DNA of 64,000 nucleotides from a bacterium (GCA_027485645.1 JAIXQR010000007.1:434001-498000); one strand, 5' to 3'. Positions 34,216-43,868 are shown, numbered from the stretch's first letter. Notes: a model not told the origin generated them from the sequence alone. Program-made: numbers and translations.

Positions 34216-37200
34216 TCAGTCCTCCAAGACAAATCGAACTGAGTTAGAATCGTCGCTTCCCACTTGCTCCTTAAGCCATGCCTCAAACCGGGCACGAATC
34301 TCCTCGACTTTGAGCGGTACGCCGTCTCCTGCAATCGTTTTTGCAAAGTCAGACGACTTGACAGACTTCTTCTTCACGCCCTTAAAGCAGTCGTTCATCG
34401 TGGTGATGAAGGCGTCAGAAATTTCTGCGGGCAGAACCCTGGCGGAAAGAAAGTCCGTGATGAGTTTCTGGGCTTCCGCATTCAAGAGATTCCGAGACGA
34501 CTTGACCGTTGGGTCTTCAAGCTCGTCCAAAAGCTCGTTTGTCCAGCTTTTATGAAGGTCTGCGATCTCATCCTCACGTTGTTGAACCAAATCAACGGCT
34601 ACCGATTCCATTGGATGCGTCTGCGGGTCGAAGCGACAGTTCGGACAAAGCGACGTTGGGCTCTTGAGAACATCTGCATCGGTCGCACCAGGACAGGACA
34701 CCACGGCATCGATTCGCGCCAAAAGTTCTTCGAGCTTCGCACGATTTAGGGCGGTAACTAACTTTAGCCTGCTTAACTGCTTGAGTTGTGGGCTATCAAC
34801 GATAGCCTTTTTGCGGGCGTAACCCGCTTTGTCGAGCCGATGCTTTTTGTGAAGGTCTTGATATGCATTGACGCCCGAGCTGACCGCATTGTGAACTGCC
34901 GCTTCAATATTTGCTCGCTGCGCTTCGAATGTGCGGGGATCGAGATAGACAGCTTGAAGGCCGATGCGGACGGCGTCAAGGTGACTCGCAAACGTGTTAC
35001 TCACGCCAGCCAAGATGGTCTCAAATCGCTCGATCGCGCCCAACTCATTTGCCCTGACCTTGCAGAACTCTCGAACCGAAAGTAGCGCACTCACTGATTT
35101 GGATTCTTCTGCCAACTTCTCGATCGTCGCGGCATCAAGACTGAGATTGCGCATCTTTGCCTTGGTGTTGAGCGGTGACAGATTGCCTTCAAGGACACCC
35201 TTGACCACGCCGACGAGTTGAGCATGACCTGTTAGCGCAGTTTCCGAATCTTCATTCGAGAATGGGAGCCTTGTCTTGTCTCCTTCGGCTTCGGCAAGCC
35301 GCTGAATCTGCTTCTGAACGCCAGTCTGGAACTTGTGAATTCCATCTTCCTTGGTCTTGTCTGACGCAATCAGAGCGACGTTTACATCGAACATCTCCAT
35401 CAGCTTTCGCCACAGGTCGAGGTTCGGCTCGGCTGGACGACTCAAGCGCTTGATGTTCTCAAACTTGCGGATGTCTTCGTACTTGGCTTGAAGATTCGCC
35501 GCATCAATCTGCTCGTTTCTGCTGGTTGTGATGATGAAGTCACCAGCGTAAACTCCGGCAGCGATCACAACATTGAGGAACTCGGCTTCAATGCATTCCC
35601 CCTTGAACCACCACTTGTCGTCCTTTCGCTTTTCGAACAAGTCACTCTGGTTAAGAACTTGACCATCGCCTTTACCCTTTAGAAGATTGCGAGATTTCTT
35701 GAGCCAGTCACTCTTGTCGAGCGTGAGCACTTTCGACTTTGCAAGCCCAAGACCTTCGAGGACTGCCCAGCCTTCGTTCGAACCTTGGAATCGCTGACAG
35801 ATGATCTCAATAGCGGATTGGCATGCACCCGGACGGGAGTTTTCTGACACGTTTACTTCAAAGCTCGGATAGTCAGGGTATTCCGTCTCGAACCAACCTT
35901 TGAACATGCCCTGAGCGACCGAGCTAAATTGCGATTTGAATGGGAAGTTTGCCTTGGTCGGGTCGAAGGTCTGCACCCATTCCCTGAAGCGCTTCTTGTT
36001 CCCTTTGTGGGTGATTGATAGCCATTCTCCGGCGTTCTCCCTGAAATCTTCGGCGAGCTTTGCCTTAAGCTTTTTGGCGATGCCCTGGAACGCTGCACGA
36101 TCGTTCGAACCTACCGGGCACACGTCCGCCCGAAGGCTTGCAGATGTGTACTTACGAAGGGTGTCGAGGAAAGTCTCGGGGTCCTCGTCCTTTGCCTCCG
36201 CTCCCTTTTCATGGCGGGATAGTGGGAAGTCCTCGATCGTCACGTAGCTTTCGTCAGGCACGTTCGGCATTGCATCTTCTTTGCCTGTGATGCGTTTGGA
36301 TGCCATCAGGAAGATGTAGAAGTCAAGTGGTGGCTTAGCAGTGGAGCGCTCACTTGGGAACCCAAAGAACAGCCATCCTGGTCGCTCAACTTTCTTGTCT
36401 TCCCAGTTGATTGCGTAGTTCCAGATCGTTCCTTGCGGTGCCTTTTGCGCGTTATCTAGTTCCAGGGCGATGCCGATGATTTCGTTTAGGCAACTCTGAA
36501 CGCTGTTTTTGTCCGGGTTGTACGCATTGACCTCTTGGTCGTAGTCACGGTCACGAGTTGGGTCGATATACCACTGCCCGGAAGATTCTGAAACGGCGAT
36601 GTATTGCCCATTGGCTGCTTCTCGGGTCTTCGACAGCAATCTCTTTGCGGCATCTGCCAGGAAGGATGAGTCTCCGACTCCTGGTGGCAACTTTGTCCAC
36701 CATAGCAAGCTGTCCTTAAGCGCCGTTGGTGTCACACCAACCGGAGTTGAAACGTCCGGGGTCGTGAGTCGATTTACACCGAGGGCCTCGACCAACCGTT
36801 CCGCAGAATGCTTGTCTTCGTTAGGCCCGAAGTGAGCCTGAATTTTCGCCTTGATGGTTGAGACATTTTCTATCACCCGGGAAACGTTCGGATTCGCTTT
36901 CAACCCTTGGTCCGCTTCGATATGCTTCCAATACCTGTCGCTAGTGATGAGTTCAGGAGCCTCCTCGCTAACGGCAAGGTCCTTGATTCGCTTGGCTTCC
37001 TTGGAAAGAATCGTGAGAATCTCTCTTCGTTCAACGATCATCACCCGCTGAAACTCGTCGATGAACAATGGGTGCGCCGGGAACAGGGATACGAAGTTCT
37101 CCAGCTCGGCGCCGATGACCTCGTAGAATTTCGAGCGAGCGGAAATGAGCTTCCGTATCGAGCCCTTTTGCGCTTCAGATTTTTTGAAAAGGTACTGCTC

Positions 37201-37968
37201 AATAAGTTCGTTGACGCCCTTCTTGTCGATATTGAAGTCGTTGAATCGCTTCCGAATCCGAGTGAGTTGTTCGGCAAATCCTGCGAACTCCGGATTGTCG
37301 AACAGAGACTGCTGCACGCCAGCCATGATTCGAAGTCTCGACTCATCGCAAAATTCGCCAATACCCCGGAGGGTGGATAGGTCGCCAACCCGGTCGGAGC
37401 TATCCCGGAATCGCAAATAGTCCAACACTTCATCAATGACCAGGAGGGCTCCCTTGTTAGGCTGGACGCGCTCAAATTCGGTCATGAATCGCGCGAACTC
37501 CTTTTTGATGTTGTTAACGCCTTCCCTCTGAAACTTGAACTCGAACCCAGTCGTGGACGCAAGTTCTTCAAGGCTATCGCAGATAATTTGGAAGAGGGTC
37601 ACGCTCTTGTCGCTGACCGCAATTTCCTGTCGGATTACGACGTATTTGCCGGCGAAGGTGGAGAGTTTGCTCCGCCATGCATCGTCCTGAACGTACTTGA
37701 GCATGTCGGCGTTCTCTGCCAGGATTGACAGAAACGACATGACGTGGCTCTTACCGGTTCCATAGTTGCCGACGACGAAAATGCCTTTGCCTTCGGCACC
37801 GCTTTCAAAGTTCAGCTGCGGAATTGCGATCCCATCTATCGCCTCCGAAAGGCTCTTGGTAAGGACAAATCGACTGACCAACTCCTCCGCACCAGACAGC
37901 GTGTCGGCCTTGGCAATCTTTATCACCTCAGTGATTTCGTTGAGCTCAAACAAGTCCCCGTATTTCAT
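34216..37968 (-). CDS. brxC: BREX ATPase BrxC/PglY (DUF6079)
   Basis: 1250 residues. Walker A is FVVGNYGTGKSHVMSFL at about residues 65-81; Walker B is GALLVIDEVLDYLRF near 170. The rest is largely helical, with a CxxC pair late in the protein (SLCPNCRFDP). BrxC-type ATPases are core BREX components of the STAND/AAA-related class. Start: ATG at 37968 with GGCGAG upstream; a GTG at 37992 would add eight residues. First gene of the operon here; the brxF gene expected upstream in type 3 systems is missing. Confidence 0.92.
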   Translation of the reverse strand: MKYGDLFELNEITEVIKIAKADTLSGAEELVSRFVLTKSLSEAIDGIAIPQLNFESGAEGKGIFVVGNYGTGKSHVMSFLSILAENADMLKYVQDDAWRSKLSTFAGKYVVIRQEIAVSDKSVTLFQIICDSLEELASTTGFEFKFQREGVNNIKKEFARFMTEFERVQPNKGALLVIDEVLDYLRFRDSSDRVGDLSTLRGIGEFCDESRLRIMAGVQQSLFDNPEFAGFAEQLTRIRKRFNDFNIDKKGVNELIEQYLFKKSEAQKGSIRKLISARSKFYEVIGAELENFVSLFPAHPLFIDEFQRVMIVERREILTILSKEAKRIKDLAVSEEAPELITSDRYWKHIEADQGLKANPNVSRVIENVSTIKAKIQAHFGPNEDKHSAERLVEALGVNRLTTPDVSTPVGVTPTALKDSLLWWTKLPPGVGDSSFLADAAKRLLSKTREAANGQYIAVSESSGQWYIDPTRDRDYDQEVNAYNPDKNSVQSCLNEIIGIALELDNAQKAPQGTIWNYAINWEDKKVERPGWLFFGFPSERSTAKPPLDFYIFLMASKRITGKEDAMPNVPDESYVTIEDFPLSRHEKGAEAKDEDPETFLDTLRKYTSASLRADVCPVGSNDRAAFQGIAKKLKAKLAEDFRENAGEWLSITHKGNKKRFREWVQTFDPTKANFPFKSQFSSVAQGMFKGWFETEYPDYPSFEVNVSENSRPGACQSAIEIICQRFQGSNEGWAVLEGLGLAKSKVLTLDKSDWLKKSRNLLKGKGDGQVLNQSDLFEKRKDDKWWFKGECIEAEFLNVVIAAGVYAGDFIITTSRNEQIDAANLQAKYEDIRKFENIKRLSRPAEPNLDLWRKLMEMFDVNVALIASDKTKEDGIHKFQTGVQKQIQRLAEAEGDKTRLPFSNEDSETALTGHAQLVGVVKGVLEGNLSPLNTKAKMRNLSLDAATIEKLAEESKSVSALLSVREFCKVRANELGAIERFETILAGVSNTFASHLDAVRIGLQAVYLDPRTFEAQRANIEAAVHNAVSSGVNAYQDLHKKHRLDKAGYARKKAIVDSPQLKQLSRLKLVTALNRAKLEELLARIDAVVSCPGATDADVLKSPTSLCPNCRFDPQTHPMESVAVDLVQQREDEIADLHKSWTNELLDELEDPTVKSSRNLLNAEAQKLITDFLSARVLPAEISDAFITTMNDCFKGVKKKSVKSSDFAKTIAGDGVPLKVEEIRARFEAWLKEQVGSDDSNSVRFVLED

Positions 37969-37992
37969 GTTCTCGCCTATCGTTACAGTCAC

Positions 37993-38116
37993 AGGCTACC
38001 TCAGCGACAAAACCACACCAGATCAAAGCTAATGTAGTACGGAAAGTTATGGTCAAATCAAAGAAAAAATCCCCCAACCGCTTCGCGGTCGGGGGACTCC
38101 AATCCTTCCCTGCGCC
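37993..38116 (-). promoter_or_regulatory. BREX operon upstream region with terminator of the previous gene
   Basis: On the minus strand this holds first the hairpin terminator of the lipoprotein gene (38064-38095: CCCCC.ACCGC with GCGGT.GGGGG, 3-nt loop, then T6), then TTGACC and TACATT/ATTAGC as weak promoter-like boxes. No brxF-sized frame fits in the 124 nt. Confidence 0.6.
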
Positions 38117-38959
38117 TTACTTTTCCAAAGTCGCGTTGAGGGTGAAGGTGCCGGTGGCGGGGTTTCCGGCGTCGGCGGAGGGGGCGAAGGTGGCGTTGAT
38201 GAGCTGGAACTTGATTTTTCCGGCCGATTTTGAGATGAGCTTGAAGGTTCCGCCGTTCGCGACCCAGGTTTTTGCGTTTGCGCCGATGCCATCGGTGTAG
38301 GTGAAGATGGTGACGCTGTTTAGGTTGCTGCTATCGATGGGGTAGTCGTTTCCGGAGGTGGCGCGGGATTCTAGCAGCATGTTTAGGTTCCGCGAGTTAT
38401 CGGTTTGGGCGGGGATGGCGAGGACGGCGGAGAGGCCACCGGCTTCGCTGATGAGGAGGAAGGGGGTGCTTGGCCAGGCGGTGGTGTTTACGTTTGATCC
38501 GCTGGCGTTTGAGATGGTGAGGTTGCCCGATCCTCCGCCGGCGCTGACGCTGATGGTTCCGTTGTAGGAGTCTCCGCCGGCGGTGATGGTGTAGGTTCCG
38601 TTTCCGGTTCGGCTGAGGGTTCCGGTGATGGTGAAGGCTCCGCCGATGGGGTCGGTTCCGGTGGCGTTTAGGGTTCCGCTGGCATCGACGGTGCCGGTGA
38701 GGTTGAAGGTTCCGACGCTGAAGCTAAAGTTTTTGCCGGGGGCGGTTGGGGCGGCGGTGACGGCGAAGGTTCCGGTGAGGGCTCCGGTGCTGCTGACGGA
38801 GGCGGTGAGGGTTCCGGTTCTTCCGGCGTCTAGGGTTGCGGTTCCGTTATAGGCGCCGGCGAAGGGGTTTGCGGCGGTTGATGAAGAGGAGTCTGATCCG
38901 CCGCAGCCGGTGAGGAGGCTGGTAAGGAGGATGGCGCCGAGGAGGGTTTGGGTTTTCAT
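38117..38959 (-). CDS. Low-complexity secreted lipoprotein
   Basis: 280 residues. MKTQTLLGAILLTSLLTGCGGSDSS is a lipoprotein signal with lipobox LTGC. The mature part is a Gly/Thr/Ser-rich repeat of short beta strands with alternating TGTL..TG and GTFT.TGT units, likely a beta-sandwich or beta-solenoid, followed by a less repetitive region (FLLISEAGGLSAVLAIPAQ). No enzyme motif. Strong terminator downstream. Codon choice is markedly G-poor in the wobble positions on this strand, unlike the neighbouring BREX genes. Confidence 0.8.
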   Translation of the reverse strand: MKTQTLLGAILLTSLLTGCGGSDSSSSTAANPFAGAYNGTATLDAGRTGTLTASVSSTGALTGTFAVTAAPTAPGKNFSFSVGTFNLTGTVDASGTLNATGTDPIGGAFTITGTLSRTGNGTYTITAGGDSYNGTISVSAGGGSGNLTISNASGSNVNTTAWPSTPFLLISEAGGLSAVLAIPAQTDNSRNLNMLLESRATSGNDYPIDSSNLNSVTIFTYTDGIGANAKTWVANGGTFKLISKSAGKIKFQLINATFAPSADAGNPATGTFTLNATLEK

Positions 38960-39041
38960 TTCTTTTCCGAGTGGCTTTGGGGCCTGTTGGAAAGAGTAAA
39001 TGAGGGCCGTTTCATCGGCGTTTCATGGGAGTTTTGGGCGC

Positions 39042-39080
39042 AAAAAAGCCCCCTCGCTTTTCGTTGCTTGGGGGCTTTTT
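39042..39080 (-). terminator. Intrinsic terminator of the pseudopilin/lipoprotein pair
   Basis: AAAAAGCCCCC pairs with GGGGGCTTTTT around a 16-nt loop, 12 nt after the small lipoprotein stop on the minus strand, with a T run continuing. Confidence 0.85.
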
Positions 39081-39091
39081 GGGGTTTTCCC

Positions 39092-39271
39092 TTACTTTCG
39101 GTTAGGGTTGCTCGGGTCGTTTTGGGCCGGGACCGATACGAAGGTCGGCTCCTTCCCTTCTACTTCGCCTTCGGCATTCTTATTTTGCGCGTCGGCGACG
39201 GGGGCTTCGCTCTGGCAGCCGATGGCGGACAGAACGAGAGCTACGAGCAGGAATGGGAGGGCGCGCTTCAT
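39092..39271 (-). CDS. Very small lipoprotein paired with a pseudopilin
   Basis: 59 residues: [19 protein letters not shown] is a lipoprotein signal with lipobox AIGC, followed by a charged, disordered tail (QSEAPVADAQNKNAEGEVEG, ending PNRK). The ATG overlaps the stop of the pseudopilin gene (TAATG), so the two are coupled. It is the third case in the window of a pilin-like gene with a small lipoprotein gene in the same operon or locus. Function unknown. Confidence 0.75.
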   Translation of the reverse strand: MKRALPFLLVALVLSAIGCQSEAPVADAQNKNAEGEVEGKEPTFVSVPAQNDPSNPNRK

Positions 39272-40212
39272 TAGTTAGGCACTCGGTCTGGGCGGAAGAG
39301 TGGAATGTGGCACTGGGTGTCTTGGTAGATACCAGCCTGGCTTGGCACTCCGTTGGTCATGTAGGTTCCGGCTGGGGCGAACGGGTCGTTGTTCGGGTTA
39401 CCGGATCCGGCTACTCGGGACTTGGCGTGTCCGTCGGCATAGACCCAGTTCTGGGTTTTTCCGCCGAAGATCCACTGGGTTCCGTAGCTGACGTTACCGA
39501 AACTGGACTGGATTCCGTTCGGGTCGCTGATGCCTCGGTCATCTCGGCCGGCGTTGCAGGCGCCACCGAATGGGCCAGCGGCGCTGAATCGGCAAGCCTG
39601 GTCGGCCTGTGGGCAGATGAGGAACGGGTTGGTGTATCCGCCGCCGCGCTCGGCTTTCTTACCGAACATTGGCCACCAGAGTGGAACGTCTGCGGACGAA
39701 ACTGGTTCGGTTGCGGACATGGTGCTGAGCAGTCCGTTGAAGCTGTAGGAGAGGTTTGCCGGTGCGGTGGCGAGGTTGTTGGCTGCGGTGTTGAAGTCAC
39801 CACCGCCGATTTCTACGACCGGTGCGTCTGGCTGATAGAACATGTCGATGTTCTTGGTGTAGGGGATGATGGAGTTTGGCGCGGCGTCTCGTCCACCGCG
39901 GATTCGGCGGAAGCAGCCGGCGGCTTCTTCGGCGTTTCGCTGAATGTTCCAGTTGGACGGGATGAAAATTCGGGAGTTGTAGTTCCACTCGCCGTCGCAG
40001 CTGATGCTTGCTTGGAGCATGAAGACGTCATCGTAATCTGCGGTGTAGATCATCGATGCCGTTCCCATCTGCTTGAGGTTGGAGAGATCCGCGGTCTTCT
40101 TTGCGGCCTGCTTTGCTTGGGCGAATACTGGGAATAGGATGGCGGCCAGGATGGCGATGATTGCGATCACCACGAGGAGCTCGATCAGGGTAAATGCGCG
40201 TGAAGATTTCAT
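39271..40212 (-). CDS. Pseudopilin-like protein with prepilin leader, H-x9-DG type
   Basis: 313 residues. A six-residue leader (MKSSRA) is followed by [19 protein letters not shown], then [24 protein letters not shown]. The globular part has [38 protein letters not shown], Cys-containing loops ([12 protein letters not shown]), and the C-terminal [26 protein letters not shown] precedes the ATG. Unlike the two LacI-linked copies, this one has no glycosidase or regulator beside it. Confidence 0.88.
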   Translation of the reverse strand: MKSSRAFTLIELLVVIAIIAILAAILFPVFAQAKQAAKKTADLSNLKQMGTASMIYTADYDDVFMLQASISCDGEWNYNSRIFIPSNWNIQRNAEEAAGCFRRIRGGRDAAPNSIIPYTKNIDMFYQPDAPVVEIGGGDFNTAANNLATAPANLSYSFNGLLSTMSATEPVSSADVPLWWPMFGKKAERGGGYTNPFLICPQADQACRFSAAGPFGGACNAGRDDRGISDPNGIQSSFGNVSYGTQWIFGGKTQNWVYADGHAKSRVAGSGNPNNDPFAPAGTYMTNGVPSQAGIYQDTQCHIPLFRPDRVPN

Positions 40213-40453
40213 GGATTTCTCGGCGCGGCATTTTTTTATAACGCCACGCTAGGCGCGACCTTACAAGCGCAATGTTAAATTTGTGTAAACAGTTCGGAAG
40301 TATTCGGGTTTTGACGCGAAAATCGCAATTTTCGATTGTTGGTACTTTTGGTGTTCTGGATTCCCTGGTTGGATTGGGAATTCTGGGCCCGGCTTCGGTT
40401 TGGCGGCTGATTGCCTTTGGCAATTTCTCGCGTCCGGGTAGGAAGGAAGGAAT
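40213..40453. other. Gene-free spacer between pseudopilin and tRNA
   Basis: About 240 nt. On the minus strand TATAAA at about 40230-40236 is a candidate -10 for the pseudopilin gene; no convincing -35 at standard distance. No gene, repeat or terminator is seen. Confidence 0.4.
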
Positions 40454-40529
<76 letters not shown>

Positions 40530-40563
40530 GTGAGGAAAAATATACCCGATTTGAATACGGGAC

Positions 40564-41013
40564 TTAACCGGATGTTGGGCTTAGTTCTGCCACGTCGACT
40601 TCTGTTACGGAGAGTGCGAACTGGACCGTATCTGCCAGCCAGAGGTTTGTCAATCCTGAGAGTGGCACCCATTGTGCGACATCGGTCGAGCCGTTGATCT
40701 CGGCTCGCAATTCCCCGCCCGCGACCTTGGCTACGAAAAAGAATCGGACGGAATTGATGCGGCTATCGGGGTTTTCCCACAGCTTCGAGATCACCCACGG
40801 CCGTGGCTCCAACTTTACTTGCAAGCCAGTTTCTTCTAGAACTTCACGGTGGCAGGTTTCCTCGGGTGACTCGCCGAAATCGCCGCCGCCACCTGGGAGA
40901 GTCCACAACCCGGGGTCTAACGAGTCTTCGGACAACCGACAAAGCAGCATCCGACCCGATTCGATGATGATCGCGTATGCGCGGATGGATGTGATTTCGG
41001 GTCGGTTCGGCAT
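40564..41013 (-). CDS. Nudix hydrolase
   Basis: 149 residues. The Nudix box reads GGGGDFGESPEETCHREV then LEETGL, with all expected Glu residues (Gx5Ex7REVxEExGL). LWTLPGGG precedes it and FFFVAKVAGG follows. The family cleaves nucleoside diphosphates linked to other groups; the substrate cannot be told. TACCGT ends 6 nt before the ATG, fitting the leaderless pattern, though no -35 is apparent. It follows the DUF389 gene by 18 nt and could be co-transcribed. Confidence 0.9.
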   Translation of the reverse strand: MPNRPEITSIRAYAIIIESGRMLLCRLSEDSLDPGLWTLPGGGGDFGESPEETCHREVLEETGLQVKLEPRPWVISKLWENPDSRINSVRFFFVAKVAGGELRAEINGSTDVAQWVPLSGLTNLWLADTVQFALSVTEVDVAELSPTSG

Positions 41014-41031
41014 CGCGACACGGTACCCGAA

Positions 41032-42033
41032 TTACTTGGGTACCGGGTCGTCTTTGAGCTCGAACACTTCGCTTTGGATCCACTTTAGGCGGAGTTGGAT
41101 TGGGTGAGCGACTCGCTCCTCGATTCCGGAGCGGAGGGCGGTCATGAGGGCGCGGGGCGGGGGTTTTGGTCCGCGGAAAGTGAGTTCCACTTCGGAGCCT
41201 TCACGCTTGATTTGCGGATCAATATCCGATCCTGCCGGAATGCTGAGACTCGAAATCGTCGCGTGGATGGCTCGGTCTTCCCCGCTTTCTCGGGACAGGC
41301 GGGTGAGGGTGTTAAGCAAGAACCAACCGATCACGAGGCTGACGGCGAGATACGGCAAGAACTGGGCGATGTAGGCGCCGATGCCGGCGCGCTCGGCCTT
41401 GCGTGGACTGCCTAGTCGGTAATACAAGAACACGCCTGCAGCGGCGAGCAAGATGCAAAGGAAGTTGGCGGCATACAGCACGATTGCTCCGCCGGCAGAG
41501 TCCCAATGGCCTAAGCTGGCGAAGATCCCGCTGGCGACTACGGGTGGCGCTAGGCTGACGGAGATGGCGACTCCCGCGAGGGCCGGGTTGACGCGAGGGT
41601 TCACGAAGCCGTATGCCCCAGCGAGCCCGCTGGCGAATGCGACTACCATGTCGAGAAAGGTTGGCGCGGCGCGGCTTGCCATTTCTGCGGTCACCCCGTA
41701 ATTGAGCGGGAGACTGCCGATGACGAACCCGAGGACGAAGGCGATTAAGTTTCCGTAGATCAGCGCGATAATTGCGACTCGCTTCATGGCGGCTCGAAAT
41801 CGGACGAGACCTAGGGACAAGCCCAAAATCGGTCCCATGGAGGGCTCAATGATCATTGCGCCAATGATGGTCGCCGGGCTATTTGTGAGCAAGCCAACCG
41901 CAGCGATCACGGATGCCAATACGGTCAGAACGTAGTACCGACGACACGAAGCGGAATTCTCTTCGATCTCGTCGATGATTGCCGCACGGTCGTCGGCAGA
42001 CAGGCGGACGGGTCGGAGGGTCGCCAAAGGCAC
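41032..42033 (-). CDS. DUF389 family membrane protein
   Basis: 333 residues from GTG. After a cytoplasmic start come about six hydrophobic helices; the family signature ATIIGAMIIEPSMGPILGLSLGL is visible near residues 50-75 (shown here in two parts: TIIGAMIIEPS and MGPILGLSLGL). FVNPRVNPALAGVAISVSL and PPVVASGIFASLG form the second conserved half. The C-terminal 85 residues are a soluble tail (SSLSIPAGSDIDPQIKREG). Function of the family is unsettled. Divergent from the GNAT gene. Confidence 0.88.
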   Translation of the reverse strand: MPLATLRPVRLSADDRAAIIDEIEENSASCRRYYVLTVLASVIAAVGLLTNSPATIIGAMIIEPSMGPILGLSLGLVRFRAAMKRVAIIALIYGNLIAFVLGFVIGSLPLNYGVTAEMASRAAPTFLDMVVAFASGLAGAYGFVNPRVNPALAGVAISVSLAPPVVASGIFASLGHWDSAGGAIVLYAANFLCILLAAAGVFLYYRLGSPRKAERAGIGAYIAQFLPYLAVSLVIGWFLLNTLTRLSRESGEDRAIHATISSLSIPAGSDIDPQIKREGSEVELTFRGPKPPPRALMTALRSGIEERVAHPIQLRLKWIQSEVFELKDDPVPK

Positions 42034-42083
42034 GAATCACTGTAGCAAATCTGGAGCGCCTTCAGGGAGTACCTTAGAGGCTC

Positions 42084-42626
42084 ATGTCCACGCCTTCGAT
42101 CTCACGGAATTCCGCGCTCTCAAATATCCGATTGGCGACGGCAGAAGATCAACCGGGCGTCATTGATGTCATCAAGACGGTGTACGAGGAATACAGCTTT
42201 ACGTGGGATCCGGATGATTACCACTACGACTTGTATCACCTGCAGGAGGTTTATCTGGATGCCGGGCTCCCTTTTTGGGTGTTCGAAACGGATGGCTTGA
42301 TCCAGGGGACACTCGCTTTGGACCTGTACCCGCTGATCACCGAGCAGCCGGAAACCGGACTCATGAGAGTGTTAGGGACGGATTGCTCGATGGAGCGGTT
42401 ATACGTGCACCCCGCAGCGCGACGTCAGGGAATTGCGCGGGAACTTTGTCTTACGGCGGTTCAATGGGCGAAAGAGAACGGTCGGACGGCAATGGAGATT
42501 TGGTCGGATAAGCGGTTTACCGCGGCGCACGGGCTTTACCTAGACCTCGGGGCCCTCATCGTGGGAGATCGCGTTTGCGATGACCCCGATGAGAGCCCCG
42601 AATTTGGGTTGTTGCTTAGCCTTTAG
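42084..42626 (+). CDS. GNAT-family N-acetyltransferase
   Basis: 180 residues. RLATAEDQPGVIDVIKTVYEE is the GNAT N-terminal helix; ERLYVHPAARRQGIARELCLTAVQWA is the acetyl-CoA pyrophosphate loop (R-x-x-G-I-A) and following helix; MEIWSDKRFTAAHGLYLDLGA is the C-terminal strand/helix. The acceptor is unknown. AGAGG lies upstream of the ATG. Its stop overlaps the end of the convergent Spy-like gene. Confidence 0.88.
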   Translation: MSTPSISRNSALSNIRLATAEDQPGVIDVIKTVYEEYSFTWDPDDYHYDLYHLQEVYLDAGLPFWVFETDGLIQGTLALDLYPLITEQPETGLMRVLGTDCSMERLYVHPAARRQGIARELCLTAVQWAKENGRTAMEIWSDKRFTAAHGLYLDLGALIVGDRVCDDPDESPEFGLLLSL

Positions 42627-43072
42627 AAGGCTGGTGGGATTGCGCCGCCGCCGCGTCGACTGCCGCCTTCCTTTCGAGCCTTATCCATGGCTTCCTTGCG
42701 GAGCTTTTCGAACTTGGCCCACTGGTCCTTGTTCAGGATCTTCTTCATGGCGTCATCGTTTTCCTTTCGCATGGCCATCATCTTTTCGCGACCCGCGCCT
42801 GGGTTGCCCTTCATTTCTTCTCGCATCTTCTTCATCTTTTCGGCATTGCCTTTCTGAAGGTCAGCGAGCTTCTTCTTCTGGTCTTCGGTGAGGTTGAGCT
42901 GCTTGAGCAGGTCCTGCATCCACTTGCCTCGTCCAGCTTGGCCTGCGCCTCGTCCGGCCTGGCCCTGCTTGGCACCGCCGCCCTGCTTCGGACCGGCGTC
43001 TTGGGCAACGGTGGTTGCGGTAACGGCGAAAACTGCGACTGCAGCGAGGGCGGAGATGAGAATCTTGTTCAT
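42623..43072 (-). CDS. Spy/CpxP-like periplasmic protein
   Basis: 149 residues. Signal peptide MNKILISALAAVAVFAVTATTVAQ; then Gly/Lys/Gln-rich QGGGAKQGQAGRGAGQAG, and a helical LTxxQ region: LLKQLNLTEDQKKKLADLQ, EKMKKMREEMKGN, ILNKDQWAKFEKLRKEAM. The LTEDQ and LNKDQW repeats match the LTXXQ motif of Spy/CpxP, ATP-independent chaperones or metal-responsive periplasmic proteins. A GTG 12 nt upstream is an alternative start. Confidence 0.8.
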   Translation of the reverse strand: MNKILISALAAVAVFAVTATTVAQDAGPKQGGGAKQGQAGRGAGQAGRGKWMQDLLKQLNLTEDQKKKLADLQKGNAEKMKKMREEMKGNPGAGREKMMAMRKENDDAMKKILNKDQWAKFEKLRKEAMDKARKEGGSRRGGGAIPPAF

Positions 43073-43127
43073 TTTAGGTTTCACCGTGGTTCGGTTAGTT
43101 AGGAAAACGTGCAGTTCCGGCTAATGT

Positions 43128-43868
43128 TCAGTGGCTGAGCACAAACTCGGTCGCGCGGGACTTTTGGATTATCTCCTGAATCTCGGGATGGGTGCTGGTC
43201 TCGAACTCGGCGGGGGTTCCGTCGAAGACAAGCTTGCCACCGGTGAGGAAGGCGATCTGGTCGCTAACGCGGAGAACGGAGCTTACGTCGTGGCTGACGA
43301 TGAGGGTGGTGATACCTTGGGTTCGGGCGAGTCGGACCATGAGTTCGTCGATGACGTAAGTGGTCACAGGATCAAGGCCGGTGGTGGGCTCGTCGTAGAG
43401 CATGACCTTCGGGCGGAGGGCAATCGCGCGAGCGATGCCGACTCGCTTGCGCATTCCGCCGCTTAGCTCGCTGGGCAGGAGCTTGCCCGCGTCAGGCGTG
43501 AGGCCGACGTCTTCCAGTACTTCCGCAACGAGGTCCTTTTCGGATTTCTCCTTTTCGGTTTTGTGGCGACGGACGCCGAAGAGGACGTTTTCGGAGACCG
43601 ACATCGAATCGAATAGGGCGGCAGATTGGAAAACCATGCCCATCTTTCGGCGAGCAACATCGGGTTCTTCGATGGCGTTTACGCCATCAACGGTGATCTC
43701 GCCCTCCGTGGGCGTGAGCAAGCGAGACACGCATTTAAGGAGGGTCGTCTTCCCTCCGCCACTGCTGCCCATGATGGTAGCGATTCTGCCGACGGGGACG
43801 TTGAGGTTGATGTTATCGAGGATCAGGCGCGGGCCAAAGCGGTGCGAGAGGTTTTTGATCTCGACCAC
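43128..43868 (-). CDS. MlaF-like ABC transporter ATP-binding protein
   Basis: 246 residues. Walker A GSSGGGKTTLLKCV, Q-loop GMVFQSAALFDSMSV, signature LSGGMRKRVGIARA, Walker B VMLYDEPTTGLDP and the switch His in LIVSHDVSSVL are all intact. The FDSMSV after the Q-loop and the whole length match MlaF/Ttg2A, the ATPase of phospholipid or organic-solvent transporters. The expected MlaE permease and MlaD genes are not next to it. It starts one base after the AraC regulator stop, so the two are coupled. Confidence 0.88.
   Translation of the reverse strand: MVEIKNLSHRFGPRLILDNINLNVPVGRIATIMGSSGGGKTTLLKCVSRLLTPTEGEITVDGVNAIEEPDVARRKMGMVFQSAALFDSMSVSENVLFGVRRHKTEKEKSEKDLVAEVLEDVGLTPDAGKLLPSELSGGMRKRVGIARAIALRPKVMLYDEPTTGLDPVTTYVIDELMVRLARTQGITTLIVSHDVSSVLRVSDQIAFLTGGKLVFDGTPAEFETSTHPEIQEIIQKSRATEFVLSH

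Noticed and set aside
33980-34346. Extended methyltransferase N-terminus to 34346
   Set aside because: It would overlap brxC by 131 nt; the ATG at 34214 has GGAGG and follows the brxC stop by one base.
39253-40137. 294-codon plus-strand frame opposite the pseudopilin
   Set aside because: Antisense shadow of a gene with a perfect prepilin leader; product is Gly/Val-rich without motifs.
40230-40275. Standard -35/-10 promoter for the 39271-40212 pseudopilin
   Set aside because: TATAAA is present but TTGTAA lies about 20 bp away, too far for a confident call.
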